Below, piece after piece: positions 27,825 through 35,887 of a stretch of DNA of 46,470 bases; within the stretch, counting starts at the first letter, position 1, and each line of letters starts with the position of its first letter. The position numbers were made by a program, and so were the translations under genes. The notes below the pieces were generated by a model. The model ran no database searches and had not been told where the DNA came from. It worked only from the letters and a program-made list of their open reading frames with translations. Origin of the DNA: Desulfobacteraceae bacterium UBA2174 (GTDB lineage Bacteria > Desulfobacterota > Desulfobacteria > Desulfobacterales > UBA2174); assembly GCA_002327445.1 (NCBI GenBank), contig DCWA01000045.1:1-46470 (forward strand). Direction: 5' to 3'.

Positions 27825-30358
27825 ATGTCCCCCCTTTCGACGAAATCGGCCGGCGACCATCGACCCGTCCAGATGTAGCGTGTCGCCGGTCCCCTGCCGA
27901 CGCGTTCCAGCACTCCCTTTTGCACCAGATCGTTCAAGTCGTGCACCGCGGTGCGCGGGGGCACATCGCCGGCCGATTCCTGATACTCGCCGCGACCGAT
28001 CTCTCCTTTGGCGCAAATGACGGGCAGGGCTTTGCGCTGGCGGGGATTGAGGTGCAAGGGCACGGCCGCTTGGGCCCGCTTCGCGCTCCCGGCCGCAACC
28101 ATAGGCATCGTCGAATCGGCGGGTGACGGATCCGGTGTCTTGGAATTCGAGGCCGCTTCAGGGGAGCTCTCCGCAACCCCGTCCAATTGAAGATCGTCGG
28201 CCTGGATCACACTGCGGTCGGCCATGACGGCGGCCCTCAGCAGGCAATGCTCCAACTCCCGCACGTTTCCCGGCCAGTGGTAATCGCGCAGCTTCTCCAG
28301 TGCCCCGCGGCTCAACGCCAGAGCCGGGATATCGCGCCGACGGCCGATATCGCTCAAATAGTGACGGGCCAGAATCTCGATGTTTTGCCGGTGGTCGCGC
28401 AGGGCCGGGGTGTGCAGGGTGAGCACCTTGAGGCGAAAGTAAAGGTCTTCGCGGAACCGGCCGTCCTCGATCAATTCCCGCAGGTCGGCGTTGGAGGCGG
28501 CGATGATCCGCACGTCCACCGCCACCTCCCGATCACTGCCCAGGGGTTTGATCCGGCGGGCCGCCAGGGCGCGCAGCAACGCCTGTTGGACCCGCGTCGA
28601 GGCGGCCTGGATTTCATCTAAAAACAAGGTACCGCCCTCGGCCTCCAGAAAAGCCCCCTTGCGCTCGCCGCGCGCCTCGGTAAATGCGCCTTTGGTATGG
28701 CCGAAGAGGGTGTCCAGGAGCAGGTTTTCATCCAAGGCACCGCAGTTGATGGTCAAAAAAGGACGCTCGCGGCGGCGGCTCAAATGGTGGATCGCCTCGG
28801 CCGTCAGCTCCTTTCCGGTGCCGGTCTCACCCAGCACCAACACGTCGGCGTCCACCTCGGCGGCCTTGAGAATTTCCTTCTTCAAGCGGTCCAAAACGGG
28901 TCCGCCGCCCACCAGACGGGGCAACGGATCATCGGCCCGTCCCGCCTCCGGGGCCTCGATCTGCACGGCCACTTGGGACATCCGGGCGGAAGCGATGGCC
29001 TGGTCCTTGAGACGAATTTCTTCCAACTGGGCCTTGAGGGTCGCCACCATGCGGTTGATGGCCCCTTGCAAAGTTGTAATTTCCAGCCCGCCGGTCGGCA
29101 GCAGGATGGGCTCCAACCGCCCGGTTTCCGAAATTGTCTGCACTTCGCGTGCCAGACGCAGAATGGGATTGGTGATGGTGCGGGCTATAAAATAAAGGAG
29201 CAGGGCCACCAGAAACGCCGCGGTCAGGCTCACCAGAAAGATGACATCCACCTGTCGTTCGCCAGCCACCATGGGCAGGCGGCTCACATCCACGTAGGCC
29301 AGTCCGGCATAGACCGATGGGGTCTTCTCCGGAGCCGCGAAAAAGCGGATCGGGCTGTAGGCCAAGTAATGAGTCTTTTGCCCGACGGGAAGGTCTCCGT
29401 GGTCTTCGGGGCCCTTGATCCCGAAATGCCCCTCGCGAATCTCGCGCACCATTTTCCAGAAATAGCCATAGCGCGCCGCGGGTCGAAAGGCTCCGGGAAG
29501 GTCCGGCCGGCCCAGGGTCCCTTCGAGCCCGGCGCGGGCCTGGCAGGTGGAAAAGGCGGCCTCGGGCTTTTCCGGGTCGTCGCTTTGAAAAAGGATCCAG
29601 CCGTCCAGGTCGAAAAGGTAGCTGTAGCGAATCTCGGGGGTCCGCGGGTAGGACCAGATCGGTGATTGATCGCTGTTGTAGAGCGACAGGATATCGCGCA
29701 GCCGGCTCAGTTCCACCGCCAGCAACACATACCCCGCCGACCGGCCGTTTCCCGGCCTCAGCGGGGTGACCAGAAGGATGACGTTGGCCAGGATTTTACG
29801 GTTGGGATTTTCCGCCGTGGGAAAGACGTACAGGGCCTCGTTGATGGGCGAAAGCCACACTTCTCCGGCACCGAGCTGCTGAAAACGATCCATCAAGGTG
29901 AACGGATCGGGCCGCAATTGCGCCATCTCGCCTGGCGCGATTTGCACGATCTGTCCCTGCTCGGCAACCCAAAAAAGATGGCCGCCATCATCGCGGGAAA
30001 CAAACCCCACGGCCCGATAAGCGGTCGATCCGGTGGAGGCCATTCGTGCCAAAAACGCTCCGTAGCGGGTGCGGTCTTCCGGATTTTGCGCCAAAAAGAG
30101 CAAATCGCGCCGGTATTGCGCCAACTCCAGCTCCAATTCCCGGGCCATGGCCCGGGTTTGCAGCTTGACCGAGCGTTCCAGAGCCAGCCCGATGAACCGG
30201 TGGGAAACCGTGCTGGAGACGAAGCCGGTGATCAGAATGATGGCCACCACCGGGGGGATTCCCCAGAGAACCAACTTGGCCCTGAGGCTGTTGGGCAGCA
30301 GAGGGGTAATGAGGGGCAGTTTGGTGATAAGGCGTTGATAGCGTTCCAGAAATGACAT
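27821..30358 (-). CDS. Membrane-anchored sigma-54 activator with periplasmic sensor and winged-helix C-terminus
   Basis: 845 aa. TM1 at about 30-50, periplasmic sensor at 55-375 (dCache-like), TM2 at about 380-400, HAMP-like segment ending near 455, then an AAA+ domain with Walker A GETGTGKE and Walker B LFLDEI. The sigma-54 contact loop reads GAFTEA instead of GAFTGA (E561). No Fis-type helix-turn-helix is present; the last about 75 residues (LNPRQRKALPVICAKGEIG...RTAVHDLNDLV) look like a winged helix of the type found in Fic-like and AlbA_2-type regulators. There is no receiver, so the signal would pass directly through the membrane. It is coupled to PEP-synthase-like copy 2 and divergent to the TSUP copy 2 operon, its likely target. 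Confidence 0.88.
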   Translation of the reverse strand: MSFLERYQRLITKLPLITPLLPNSLRAKLVLWGIPPVVAIILITGFVSSTVSHRFIGLALERSVKLQTRAMARELELELAQYRRDLLFLAQNPEDRTRYGAFLARMASTGSTAYRAVGFVSRDDGGHLFWVAEQGQIVQIAPGEMAQLRPDPFTLMDRFQQLGAGEVWLSPINEALYVFPTAENPNRKILANVILLVTPLRPGNGRSAGYVLLAVELSRLRDILSLYNSDQSPIWSYPRTPEIRYSYLFDLDGWILFQSDDPEKPEAAFSTCQARAGLEGTLGRPDLPGAFRPAARYGYFWKMVREIREGHFGIKGPEDHGDLPVGQKTHYLAYSPIRFFAAPEKTPSVYAGLAYVDVSRLPMVAGERQVDVIFLVSLTAAFLVALLLYFIARTITNPILRLAREVQTISETGRLEPILLPTGGLEITTLQGAINRMVATLKAQLEEIRLKDQAIASARMSQVAVQIEAPEAGRADDPLPRLVGGGPVLDRLKKEILKAAEVDADVLVLGETGTGKELTAEAIHHLSRRRERPFLTINCGALDENLLLDTLFGHTKGAFTEARGERKGAFLEAEGGTLFLDEIQAASTRVQQALLRALAARRIKPLGSDREVAVDVRIIAASNADLRELIEDGRFREDLYFRLKVLTLHTPALRDHRQNIEILARHYLSDIGRRRDIPALALSRGALEKLRDYHWPGNVRELEHCLLRAAVMADRSVIQADDLQLDGVAESSPEAASNSKTPDPSPADSTMPMVAAGSAKRAQAAVPLHLNPRQRKALPVICAKGEIGRGEYQESAGDVPPRTAVHDLNDLVQKGVLERVGRGPATRYIWTGRWSPADFVERGDM

Positions 30359-30487
30359 GCTTTGCCTCCCTGAGCGACTGTCCGAAAACCAGCCGGAACA
30401 AATATTCGTGCCGGTTCTCCATGAGCACTGCCGCCGGCCGCTGGCGTGGCCGGTTTGAGCAAATCACTCTGACACCTACCCACCGCT

Positions 30488-30611
30488 GTCATCCATAGAA
30501 GCCCCTCCTGGTCATCCCGAGAAGCTCTCCCCCTTGTCATCCCGAGAAGCTCCCCCTTGTCATCCCGAAAAGCTCCCCCTTGTCATCCCGAGAGCGAAGC
30601 GACGAGGGATC
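30488..30611. repeat. Tandem GTCATCCCGA-type intergenic repeats
   Basis: Copies of GTCATCCCGAgAAGCTCcCC start at 30511, 30536, 30559 and 30582 (period 23-25 bp), with a decayed copy at 30488. The last unit ends in GACGAGGGATCT, a form similar to the single element at 22363-22391. Such repeats are common between bacterial genes; no function is known to me. Confidence 0.7.
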
Positions 30612-30722
30612 TCAAAAAGGCTGCAAGATTTATCGCGTTGCTCGGAAGGACAGCCAGAAACCTTGGTCACAGATGAGATTCAGTCGCTAAGGGAAAGCAA
30701 TTATCGTGCAAAAATCGCGCAA

Positions 30723-30737
30723 TGGCATCCTTCCTGC
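30723..30737 (+). promoter_or_regulatory. Sigma-54 promoter of the TSUP copy 2 operon
   Basis: TGGCATCCTTCCTGC keeps GG at -24 and GC at -12 with correct spacing; the first T of the -12 box is C. The leader to the ATG at 30847 is about 100 nt. A partial match to the enhancer palindrome (AAAAAGGCTGCAAG, 30614-30627) stands about 103 bp upstream. The rest of 30359-30846 shows no gene. Confidence 0.6.
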
Positions 30738-30846
30738 TTTGGCATCGACGCAAAACGACGATTCTGTGAGAGACGGGCGCCCGCTCGCAGGAATCCAATC
30801 GAAAGATCAACTCACGAAAATCAAAAAGAAAAGAGAGGACAACGGC

Positions 30847-31152
30847 ATGAAACGATACGCAAAGACAACGGCGGCAACCCTGGTCGCCATCCTGCTGCTG
30901 GCCCCGGGACTGGTCTGGGCCGCAGGCGGCGGCGGGGGGGGGCAGGATCTGGTGGTGGTAGCCGACACCCGGATCATCGGTTTCGGTTTCCTGAAATATC
31001 TGGCCAATCTCTACAACACCAACGTCACGGTATTCGCCACCTGGGCCGTCGTGCTGACCGCCATCTACGGCAGCGCTCTGGGATTCCTGATGGACTTCAT
31101 CATGAAACGCACAGGCATCGACCTGACCAGCCGCAAGATCGTCGAGCACTGA
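30847..31152 (+). CDS. Small membrane protein with signal peptide, TSUP partner
   Basis: 101 aa. A signal peptide (MKRYAKTTAATL...GLVWAAG) is followed by a Gly-rich stretch, a short soluble part and one TM helix near residues 64-84 (VFATWAVVLTAIYGSALGF). The ATG at 30847 has GAGAGGA upstream, favouring it over the frame start at 30706. I do not recognise the family. It precedes the TSUP gene by about 70 bp, and may be an accessory subunit. Confidence 0.75.
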   Translation: MKRYAKTTAATLVAILLLAPGLVWAAGGGGGGQDLVVVADTRIIGFGFLKYLANLYNTNVTVFATWAVVLTAIYGSALGFLMDFIMKRTGIDLTSRKIVEH

Positions 31153-31223
31153 GGAACTGCCGAATCCGGCGCAAGCCACTGCCAAAGCGGTGACTGCCCC
31201 GTTACAACAAGGAGGATGAACCC

Positions 31224-32270
31224 ATGGATCTTTCCACCACAAGCTGGCTTTACATGTATATGCCCATCGCGGGGATGAACATCTTCTGGCCAGGCCTGGT
31301 CCTGCTCGGATTCGCCGTGGGCGTTGTCGGCGGGTTTTTCGGCATGGCCGGGGCCTGGATGGTCACGCCGGGACTCAACATTCTTGGTTTCCCCATGGCC
31401 TTCGCCATCGGCACGGATATCGCCCATATCGCCGGAAAATCGATGATCTCGACCATGCGCCACAGCAAATTCGGCAACGTGGACTACAAGTTGGGCATCG
31501 TGATGCTGGTGGGCACCATGATCGGCATCGAGTGCGGCGCCCAGATCATCATGTACCTGGAACGGATCGGCAAGGTCGGATCGGTGGTGCGCTGGGCCTA
31601 CGTGCTTCTGCTGGCCTTCATCGCCTGGACAGTGTTTTACGATTACTACAAGGCCCATTCCAAAAAGAAGTCCGGCGTGGTGGACAGCGAGCGTGGCAGC
31701 GAAGGGATCACTTGGTACAAGACCCTGCAAAAAATCAACATCCCCCCCGTGATGCACTTCAAACATGCCGGACTTGTCTGCTCCATCTGGCTGCCGATCT
31801 TCGTCAGCTTCCTCACCGGTGTGCTGGCCGGCTTTCTGGGAATCGGCGGCGGGATGCTCCGTATGCCGGCCTTGATCTACCTCGTCGGCTGCCCGACCCA
31901 CATCGCCGTGGGCACCGATCTGTTCGAGGTGATGATCTCCGGCCTCTACGGCGCCTTTACCTATTCTTTGAAAGGCCGCATCGAACTGGTGGCGGTATTT
32001 GTCATGCTCACCGGAGCGGCCATCGGCGCCCAGATCGGCACCGTAGCCACAAAGTATTCCCAAGGCTACGGGATCCGCGTTGTCTTCGGCATCGCGGTGC
32101 TGTGCGTAATGATTTCGATCATCCTCAAACAGTTCGCCTTTTCGGCGGCCTCGGCCGTCGTCATTCTGGGCACCATCACCATCATCTGCCTGTATATTAT
32201 GCGCGTCATGATCCAGGGGGCCGCCAAGGAATTGCGTGAAAAGAAGGCCAGCGACCGAGCCGGCGCCTGA
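31224..32270 (+). CDS. TSUP-family (TauE/SafE) anion exporter, copy 2
   Basis: 348-aa membrane protein. The family repeats are VVGGFFGMAGAWMVTPGLNI and GVLAGFLGIGGGMLRMPALIY, followed by AIGTDIAHI and AVGTDLFEV. It shares the long inter-half loop of copy 1 with the phrase NIPPVMHFKHAG, corresponding to RVPPMVRFDHDL in copy 1. AAGGAGG lies upstream of the ATG. Substrate unknown; in this setting a sulfur-oxyanion is plausible. Confidence 0.9.
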   Translation: MDLSTTSWLYMYMPIAGMNIFWPGLVLLGFAVGVVGGFFGMAGAWMVTPGLNILGFPMAFAIGTDIAHIAGKSMISTMRHSKFGNVDYKLGIVMLVGTMIGIECGAQIIMYLERIGKVGSVVRWAYVLLLAFIAWTVFYDYYKAHSKKKSGVVDSERGSEGITWYKTLQKINIPPVMHFKHAGLVCSIWLPIFVSFLTGVLAGFLGIGGGMLRMPALIYLVGCPTHIAVGTDLFEVMISGLYGAFTYSLKGRIELVAVFVMLTGAAIGAQIGTVATKYSQGYGIRVVFGIAVLCVMISIILKQFAFSAASAVVILGTITIICLYIMRVMIQGAAKELREKKASDRAGA

Positions 32271-32308
32271 GTTCCTGAAACCCTCAAACCAAAAGGAGCG
32301 TTCCAACG

Positions 32309-32644
32309 ATGAAAACACGAACCATCTTCCTGTGCTCCATTCTGGCCGCCCTCTTGGCTCTGCCCATCGGTGCCCTGGCGGGCGAGGTGAGTCAGGGCAA
32401 AACCCTGGCCTACGATGGCACGGCCAAGACCATGAAAATCGAAGAGTACGACACCAACTTCACGGCCCAGGCGAAATACGGACAGCCCACCGGGATCATC
32501 AGCGAGTACGACCTGTCGCAAGCCAAAGTGGGCATCATCCCCGAAAACGGCGACGTGGTACGCATCGCCTATGACATCGACGGCCAACGCAAGGTGGCCA
32601 TCAAGGTGATGAACGTTTCCAAACAGGACCTGCGCAAGAAATAA
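32309..32644 (+). CDS. Secreted periplasmic protein of unknown function
   Basis: 111 aa with a clear signal peptide (MKTRTIFLCSILAALLALPIGALAG). The mature part of about 85 residues is hydrophilic and probably beta-rich (TLAYDGTAKTMKIEEYDTNF, GDVVRIAYDIDGQRKV). AAAGGAG lies upstream. I do not recognise the family; a periplasmic ligand-binding or accessory role to the transporter is a guess from context. Confidence 0.75.
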   Translation: MKTRTIFLCSILAALLALPIGALAGEVSQGKTLAYDGTAKTMKIEEYDTNFTAQAKYGQPTGIISEYDLSQAKVGIIPENGDVVRIAYDIDGQRKVAIKVMNVSKQDLRKK

Positions 32645-32653
32645 CCATTTCGC

Positions 32654-32701
32654 CGTCAAAGAAGCGGTCGGGGGCTGTCCCGCCCCGGCCCTTCTTCGAC
32701 G
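32654..32701 (+). other. Long intercistronic hairpin
   Basis: CGTC-A-AAGAAG-C-GGTCGGGG pairs with CCCCGGCC-C-TTCTT-C-GACG around a loop of about 9 nt. That is a stem of some 18 pairs with few mismatches. No T-run follows, so it is not a simple terminator. The ribosome site GGGAAAG of the next gene begins at its base, which suggests mRNA processing, stability control or translational gating. Confidence 0.6.
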
Positions 32702-32715
32702 GGAAAGACTTCGCC

Positions 32716-32958
32716 ATGAACGATTTCAACCTGAAACAAAAGATAGTCGTACTGGTCATGGATCTGATGCTGCTGGCCGAACTGGGTTACAGCATCTACC
32801 TGGGCGTCACCACGGGAGGAGACGTGACCCTGGTTTTCCTGAAAAACTTCGTTCCGGCCGTGATCCTGACGGTGGCCGGATCGCGGTGGCTGATCCGCCG
32901 CTGGCAGACCGCTGCGGCCCCATCCACCGACTCGCAAACCCTTGCCCCGAGAACCTGA
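32716..32958 (+). CDS. Small two-TM membrane protein
   Basis: 80 aa with two hydrophobic helices (about 10-31 and 39-60) and a short polar C-terminus. GGGAAAG lies upstream of the ATG. No family recognised. Its stop is one base before the next ATG, so the two are coupled. Confidence 0.7.
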   Translation: MNDFNLKQKIVVLVMDLMLLAELGYSIYLGVTTGGDVTLVFLKNFVPAVILTVAGSRWLIRRWQTAAAPSTDSQTLAPRT

Positions 32959-32959
32959 G

Positions 32960-33811
32960 ATGCGATCCTGGCGCCTTCAACTGACAATCGTCGTCTTTGT
33001 GCTGTTTGCCCTGGCGATGGTGGACATTCTGGTCGATGGCATCCTGGATCGCGGCCAGGTGTTCAAGGTGGTGGCCGGGAACAGCGAACAGATCAGCGGC
33101 AAACTGATGGGCGACATGAGGCCCTACACCCCGCCCAACGCCGTTTTGTCCAACCGGATCGATCATCCGGACCGTTTGGATCGGATACTCACTTACGCCC
33201 CTCGCGATCCTGCCTTCACCCTGAAGTTTATCGAGCTCAAAGGCCGAATGTGGCGGGCCGAACTGGCCGTCGATACGGCTGCCGCGGCCGGTGATTATCA
33301 GATGCGCGTCTTTCCCCGGGCCGATCCTCCGGCAACGGATGTGCCTTATCTAAAGGTCCGCATTTTCGCCGATGCCGAGGCCTTGCGGGCCAGCCACGCC
33401 TCCTTTTTCAGACGTCATCTGGGCATCGCCCCCTGGGCCGGGGCCGCATCGTTGCTGCCATTGGTCGCCTGGCTGCTCTACCTCACCTTCAAGGCCGCCG
33501 AAGGGACCATCTCCGCCCTTCAGGCCCGCGGCATCGGCCCCATCTACCGGATGGCCTACCGCAAAACCGGTTGGGAAATTCTCTTCGGTCTGGGCAGGGA
33601 CCACGGGCTGCGCAACGGGGACACGCTCCAGATTCTCGACCCCCACCAACGCCCGGTGGGCCGTGAGATCGTGGCCTTCCATGTCGGCCGCCAGTCCGGC
33701 GAGGCCGTGGTGGATGCCGCTGTCAAGCTCGGCCCGGGCTTCATGGTCTGCCGGCCGCCTGCGCCATCCGAAGATCTTCCCTCACCCCGACCCCCTGATT
33801 CTCCAAGCTGA
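32960..33811 (+). CDS. Two-TM protein with periplasmic domain and cytoplasmic SH3-like tail
   Basis: 283 aa from the ATG at 32960. TM1 is near residues 6-26, a periplasmic part at 30-150, TM2 near 158-178, and a cytoplasmic domain containing LRNGDTLQILDPHQRPVGREIV and VGRQSGEAVVDAA. The tail resembles the beta-rich carrier domains seen at the ends of some envelope proteins, but I cannot name the family. Last gene of the TSUP copy 2 operon. Confidence 0.75.
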   Translation: MRSWRLQLTIVVFVLFALAMVDILVDGILDRGQVFKVVAGNSEQISGKLMGDMRPYTPPNAVLSNRIDHPDRLDRILTYAPRDPAFTLKFIELKGRMWRAELAVDTAAAAGDYQMRVFPRADPPATDVPYLKVRIFADAEALRASHASFFRRHLGIAPWAGAASLLPLVAWLLYLTFKAAEGTISALQARGIGPIYRMAYRKTGWEILFGLGRDHGLRNGDTLQILDPHQRPVGREIVAFHVGRQSGEAVVDAAVKLGPGFMVCRPPAPSEDLPSPRPPDSPS

Positions 33812-33834
33812 TACCGAGACGGTTTCGCCGCGCC

Positions 33835-33851
33835 TTTTACAGCCTGTAAAA
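33835..33851. promoter_or_regulatory. Candidate enhancer palindrome
   Basis: TTTTACAGCCTGTAAAA is a perfect 8+1+8 palindrome centred at 33843, 82 bp upstream of the -24 element at 33925. It is the best copy of the palindrome class also seen at 22297-22313 and 14007-14021. Confidence 0.55.
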
Positions 33852-33923
33852 AAGCCGGACAGGACCGCTCCCGAATTCAACCCGAAGCATCCATCTTCAA
33901 CAGCCGTTGCCCAGCGGCAACCC

Positions 33924-33938
33924 TGGCATGCGGCTTGC
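33924..33938 (+). promoter_or_regulatory. Sigma-54 promoter upstream of the CoA-transferase remnant and dCache kinase 2
   Basis: TGGCATGCGGCTTGC matches the -24/-12 pattern with exact spacing. Transcription would start near 33950. It may originally have driven the CoA-transferase gene now reduced to a fragment, and now drives the kinase and receiver. Confidence 0.7.
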
Positions 33939-34001
33939 TGCTTTGTGAGATGGTTGAAAGATGATGGCTTCGCAAAAAGTCCAATATCTGCGTTGCGCTG
34001 C

Positions 34002-34178
34002 ATCGCCAACTGCGCCCATCCGCATTACCGAGGCTATCTGCTGGACTGTCTGGAAAAGGCCCGGCCGGGCCATATCCGTCACGACCTGTCCCGCTGCTTC
34101 GAGCTGCACCGCACCCTGCTCGCCACCGGCCGCATGCTGCCGGAGGCAGGACCGGCGGCCGTCGCCGGCGAACCGTAA
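34002..34178 (+). pseudogene. C-terminal remnant of an acetyl-CoA hydrolase/CoA-transferase
   Basis: The frame reads IANCAHPHYRGYLLDCLEKA followed by RPGHIRHDLSRCFELHRTLL and ends at a stop at 34176. This resembles the C-terminus of acetyl-CoA hydrolase/succinyl-CoA:acetate CoA-transferase family proteins, which carry CAHPxYRxxL and GHIRHDLxRCFELH-like segments. The rest of the roughly 500-600-aa protein is missing, and upstream sequence is intergenic, so it is a deletion relic. It ends two bases before the kinase ATG, suggesting the kinase was once cotranscribed with a CoA-transferase. Confidence 0.7.
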
Positions 34179-34180
34179 CG

Positions 34181-35851
34181 ATGACCAAAGCACCCATCTA
34201 CCGCAGCCTGCGACGGCGGATCATCGCCATTACCCTGGCGGTTTCCATCGCCCCGCTGCTGACCCTGGCGGCCGTGATCTACCACCAGTACGTCAAGGTG
34301 TTCGAGGCCCGCATCGAGGACCAGATCCGGCATCTGGCGCGCTCACAGGCCAACGCGGTGGACGTGTTCCTCAATGACCGCACCGCCCTGTTGGCCGTTC
34401 TGGTGACCACGCGCAGCTTCGAGGAGCTGGGGGAACAACCCCGCCTGGATGCGCTGTTCGACGTCATCACCCGCACCGCCGACGGGCTGGGGCTCGTGGA
34501 CCTGGGGGTCATCGATGCAACCGGCCGCCACGTGGCCTATGCCGGCCCCTTCGCCCTGAGGGGACTAGACTACTCCCGCGAAGCCTGGTTTCGCGAAACG
34601 ATGAGCCGCGGCCGCTACGTCAGCGACGTGTTCACCGGGTTTCGCCAACTGCCGCACTTCATCATCGCCATTCGCGGCCACGGCGCCCGGGGCCCGTGGA
34701 TCCTGCGGGCCACCATCGACAGCCAGGTTTTCCACCGGCTGGTGCGCAGCGTCCGGGTCGGCGAATCCGGAGACGCCTACATCATCAACCCGGACGGCTT
34801 CCTCCAGACCGATGCCCGCTTGGCCGGCCAGGTCCTGGACCGCTCCCCCCTGGCGCCGCGCCTCTTCGGCGAAGAGGCCACCGTGATCCGGCTGCCGGCC
34901 GAAAACGGCGCCACCCGCTACGTGGCCGGGGCCTGGCTCAAGAGCAAGGACTGGCTGCTGGTCGTCAGCCAGGACAGCTCCGACCAGATCAACAGCCTCA
35001 TTCGCACCCGCGAAACCGAGATATTCATCATCTTGCTGGGGTGCTTGGCCATCGTGATCGCCACCGTGGTCACCACCCGGACCATCGTCTCGCGCCTCGA
35101 GCACGCCGACCAGGATCTCAATCAGCTCAACGCCCAGCTGCTTCAGCGCGACAAGATGGCCGCCCTGGGCAAGATGGCTGCCGGCATCGCCCACGAAATC
35201 AACAACCCGCTGGCGGTGATCGGCGAAAAGGCCGGCTGGATCAGAGACCTACTCGACGATCCGGCCCTGCGCGAAAGCCCTGTGCACCCCGAGTTGGTCG
35301 CTTCGGTGGACAAGATCGAAAACCACGTGGAGCGGGCCCGCAAGATCACCCATCGCATGCTCGGGTTCGCCCGGCGCATGGAACCGCGCCTGGATGATGT
35401 GGACGTCAATCGCGTGCTCGGCGAAACGGTGGAACTGCTGCAAAACCACGCCCGGATCAACGACATCCGCATCGACCTGGACCTCGCCGACGGCCTGCCC
35501 ATCATCGCCAGCGATCAGAGCCAACTGCAACAGGTTTTCCTCAACCTTCTCAACAACGCCATCGACGCCATTGGCAAGGACGGCCTCATCACCTGCGCCA
35601 CCCGCCAAATCGACAAGGAAATCCGGGTGGCCATCACCGACAACGGCCCCGGCATCCCCCCCGAGCAGTTGCCACGGGTCTTCGATCCATTTTTCACCAC
35701 CAAGGAGCCGGGGCGCGGCACCGGGCTCGGGCTGGCGATCAGCTTTCAGATCATCGAAAAGATGGGCGGACGCCTGCTGCTGGAAAACGCCGCCCCCCGG
35801 GGCACCCGGGCCACCGTGGTCCTGCCGGTGGTAATCCCGGAGCGCAAATGA
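34181..35851 (+). CDS. dCache membrane sensor histidine kinase, copy 2
   Basis: 556-aa paralogue of the kinase at 23398-25089. TM1 is at about 14-36, a dCache-like sensor at 40-275, TM2 at about 281-303, HisKA with AGIAHEINNPLA (H338), and HATPase with NLLNNAIDAI, DNGPGIP and GTGLGLA. There is no good Shine-Dalgarno; the ATG follows the remnant's TAA by two bases, so initiation may depend on translation of the fragment. Paired with the receiver downstream. Confidence 0.92.
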   Translation: MTKAPIYRSLRRRIIAITLAVSIAPLLTLAAVIYHQYVKVFEARIEDQIRHLARSQANAVDVFLNDRTALLAVLVTTRSFEELGEQPRLDALFDVITRTADGLGLVDLGVIDATGRHVAYAGPFALRGLDYSREAWFRETMSRGRYVSDVFTGFRQLPHFIIAIRGHGARGPWILRATIDSQVFHRLVRSVRVGESGDAYIINPDGFLQTDARLAGQVLDRSPLAPRLFGEEATVIRLPAENGATRYVAGAWLKSKDWLLVVSQDSSDQINSLIRTRETEIFIILLGCLAIVIATVVTTRTIVSRLEHADQDLNQLNAQLLQRDKMAALGKMAAGIAHEINNPLAVIGEKAGWIRDLLDDPALRESPVHPELVASVDKIENHVERARKITHRMLGFARRMEPRLDDVDVNRVLGETVELLQNHARINDIRIDLDLADGLPIIASDQSQLQQVFLNLLNNAIDAIGKDGLITCATRQIDKEIRVAITDNGPGIPPEQLPRVFDPFFTTKEPGRGTGLGLAISFQIIEKMGGRLLLENAAPRGTRATVVLPVVIPERK

Positions 35852-35887
35852 GGTGTCCATCAACCGTCTGTGACAGGGAGACTGAAC

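Noticed and set aside
25944..27878. 644-codon plus-strand open frame opposite PEP-synthase-like copy 2
   Set aside because: Same GC-driven antisense effect; no ribosome site and no family motifs.
30434..30453. Inverted repeat CCGGCC-N8-GGCCGG as a terminator
   Set aside because: It lacks a T-run and sits upstream of the activator gene, so no terminator role is supported.
30488..30604. Possible CRISPR array
   Set aside because: The 23-25 bp period leaves no spacers and the units are degenerate, so it is a simple tandem intergenic repeat.
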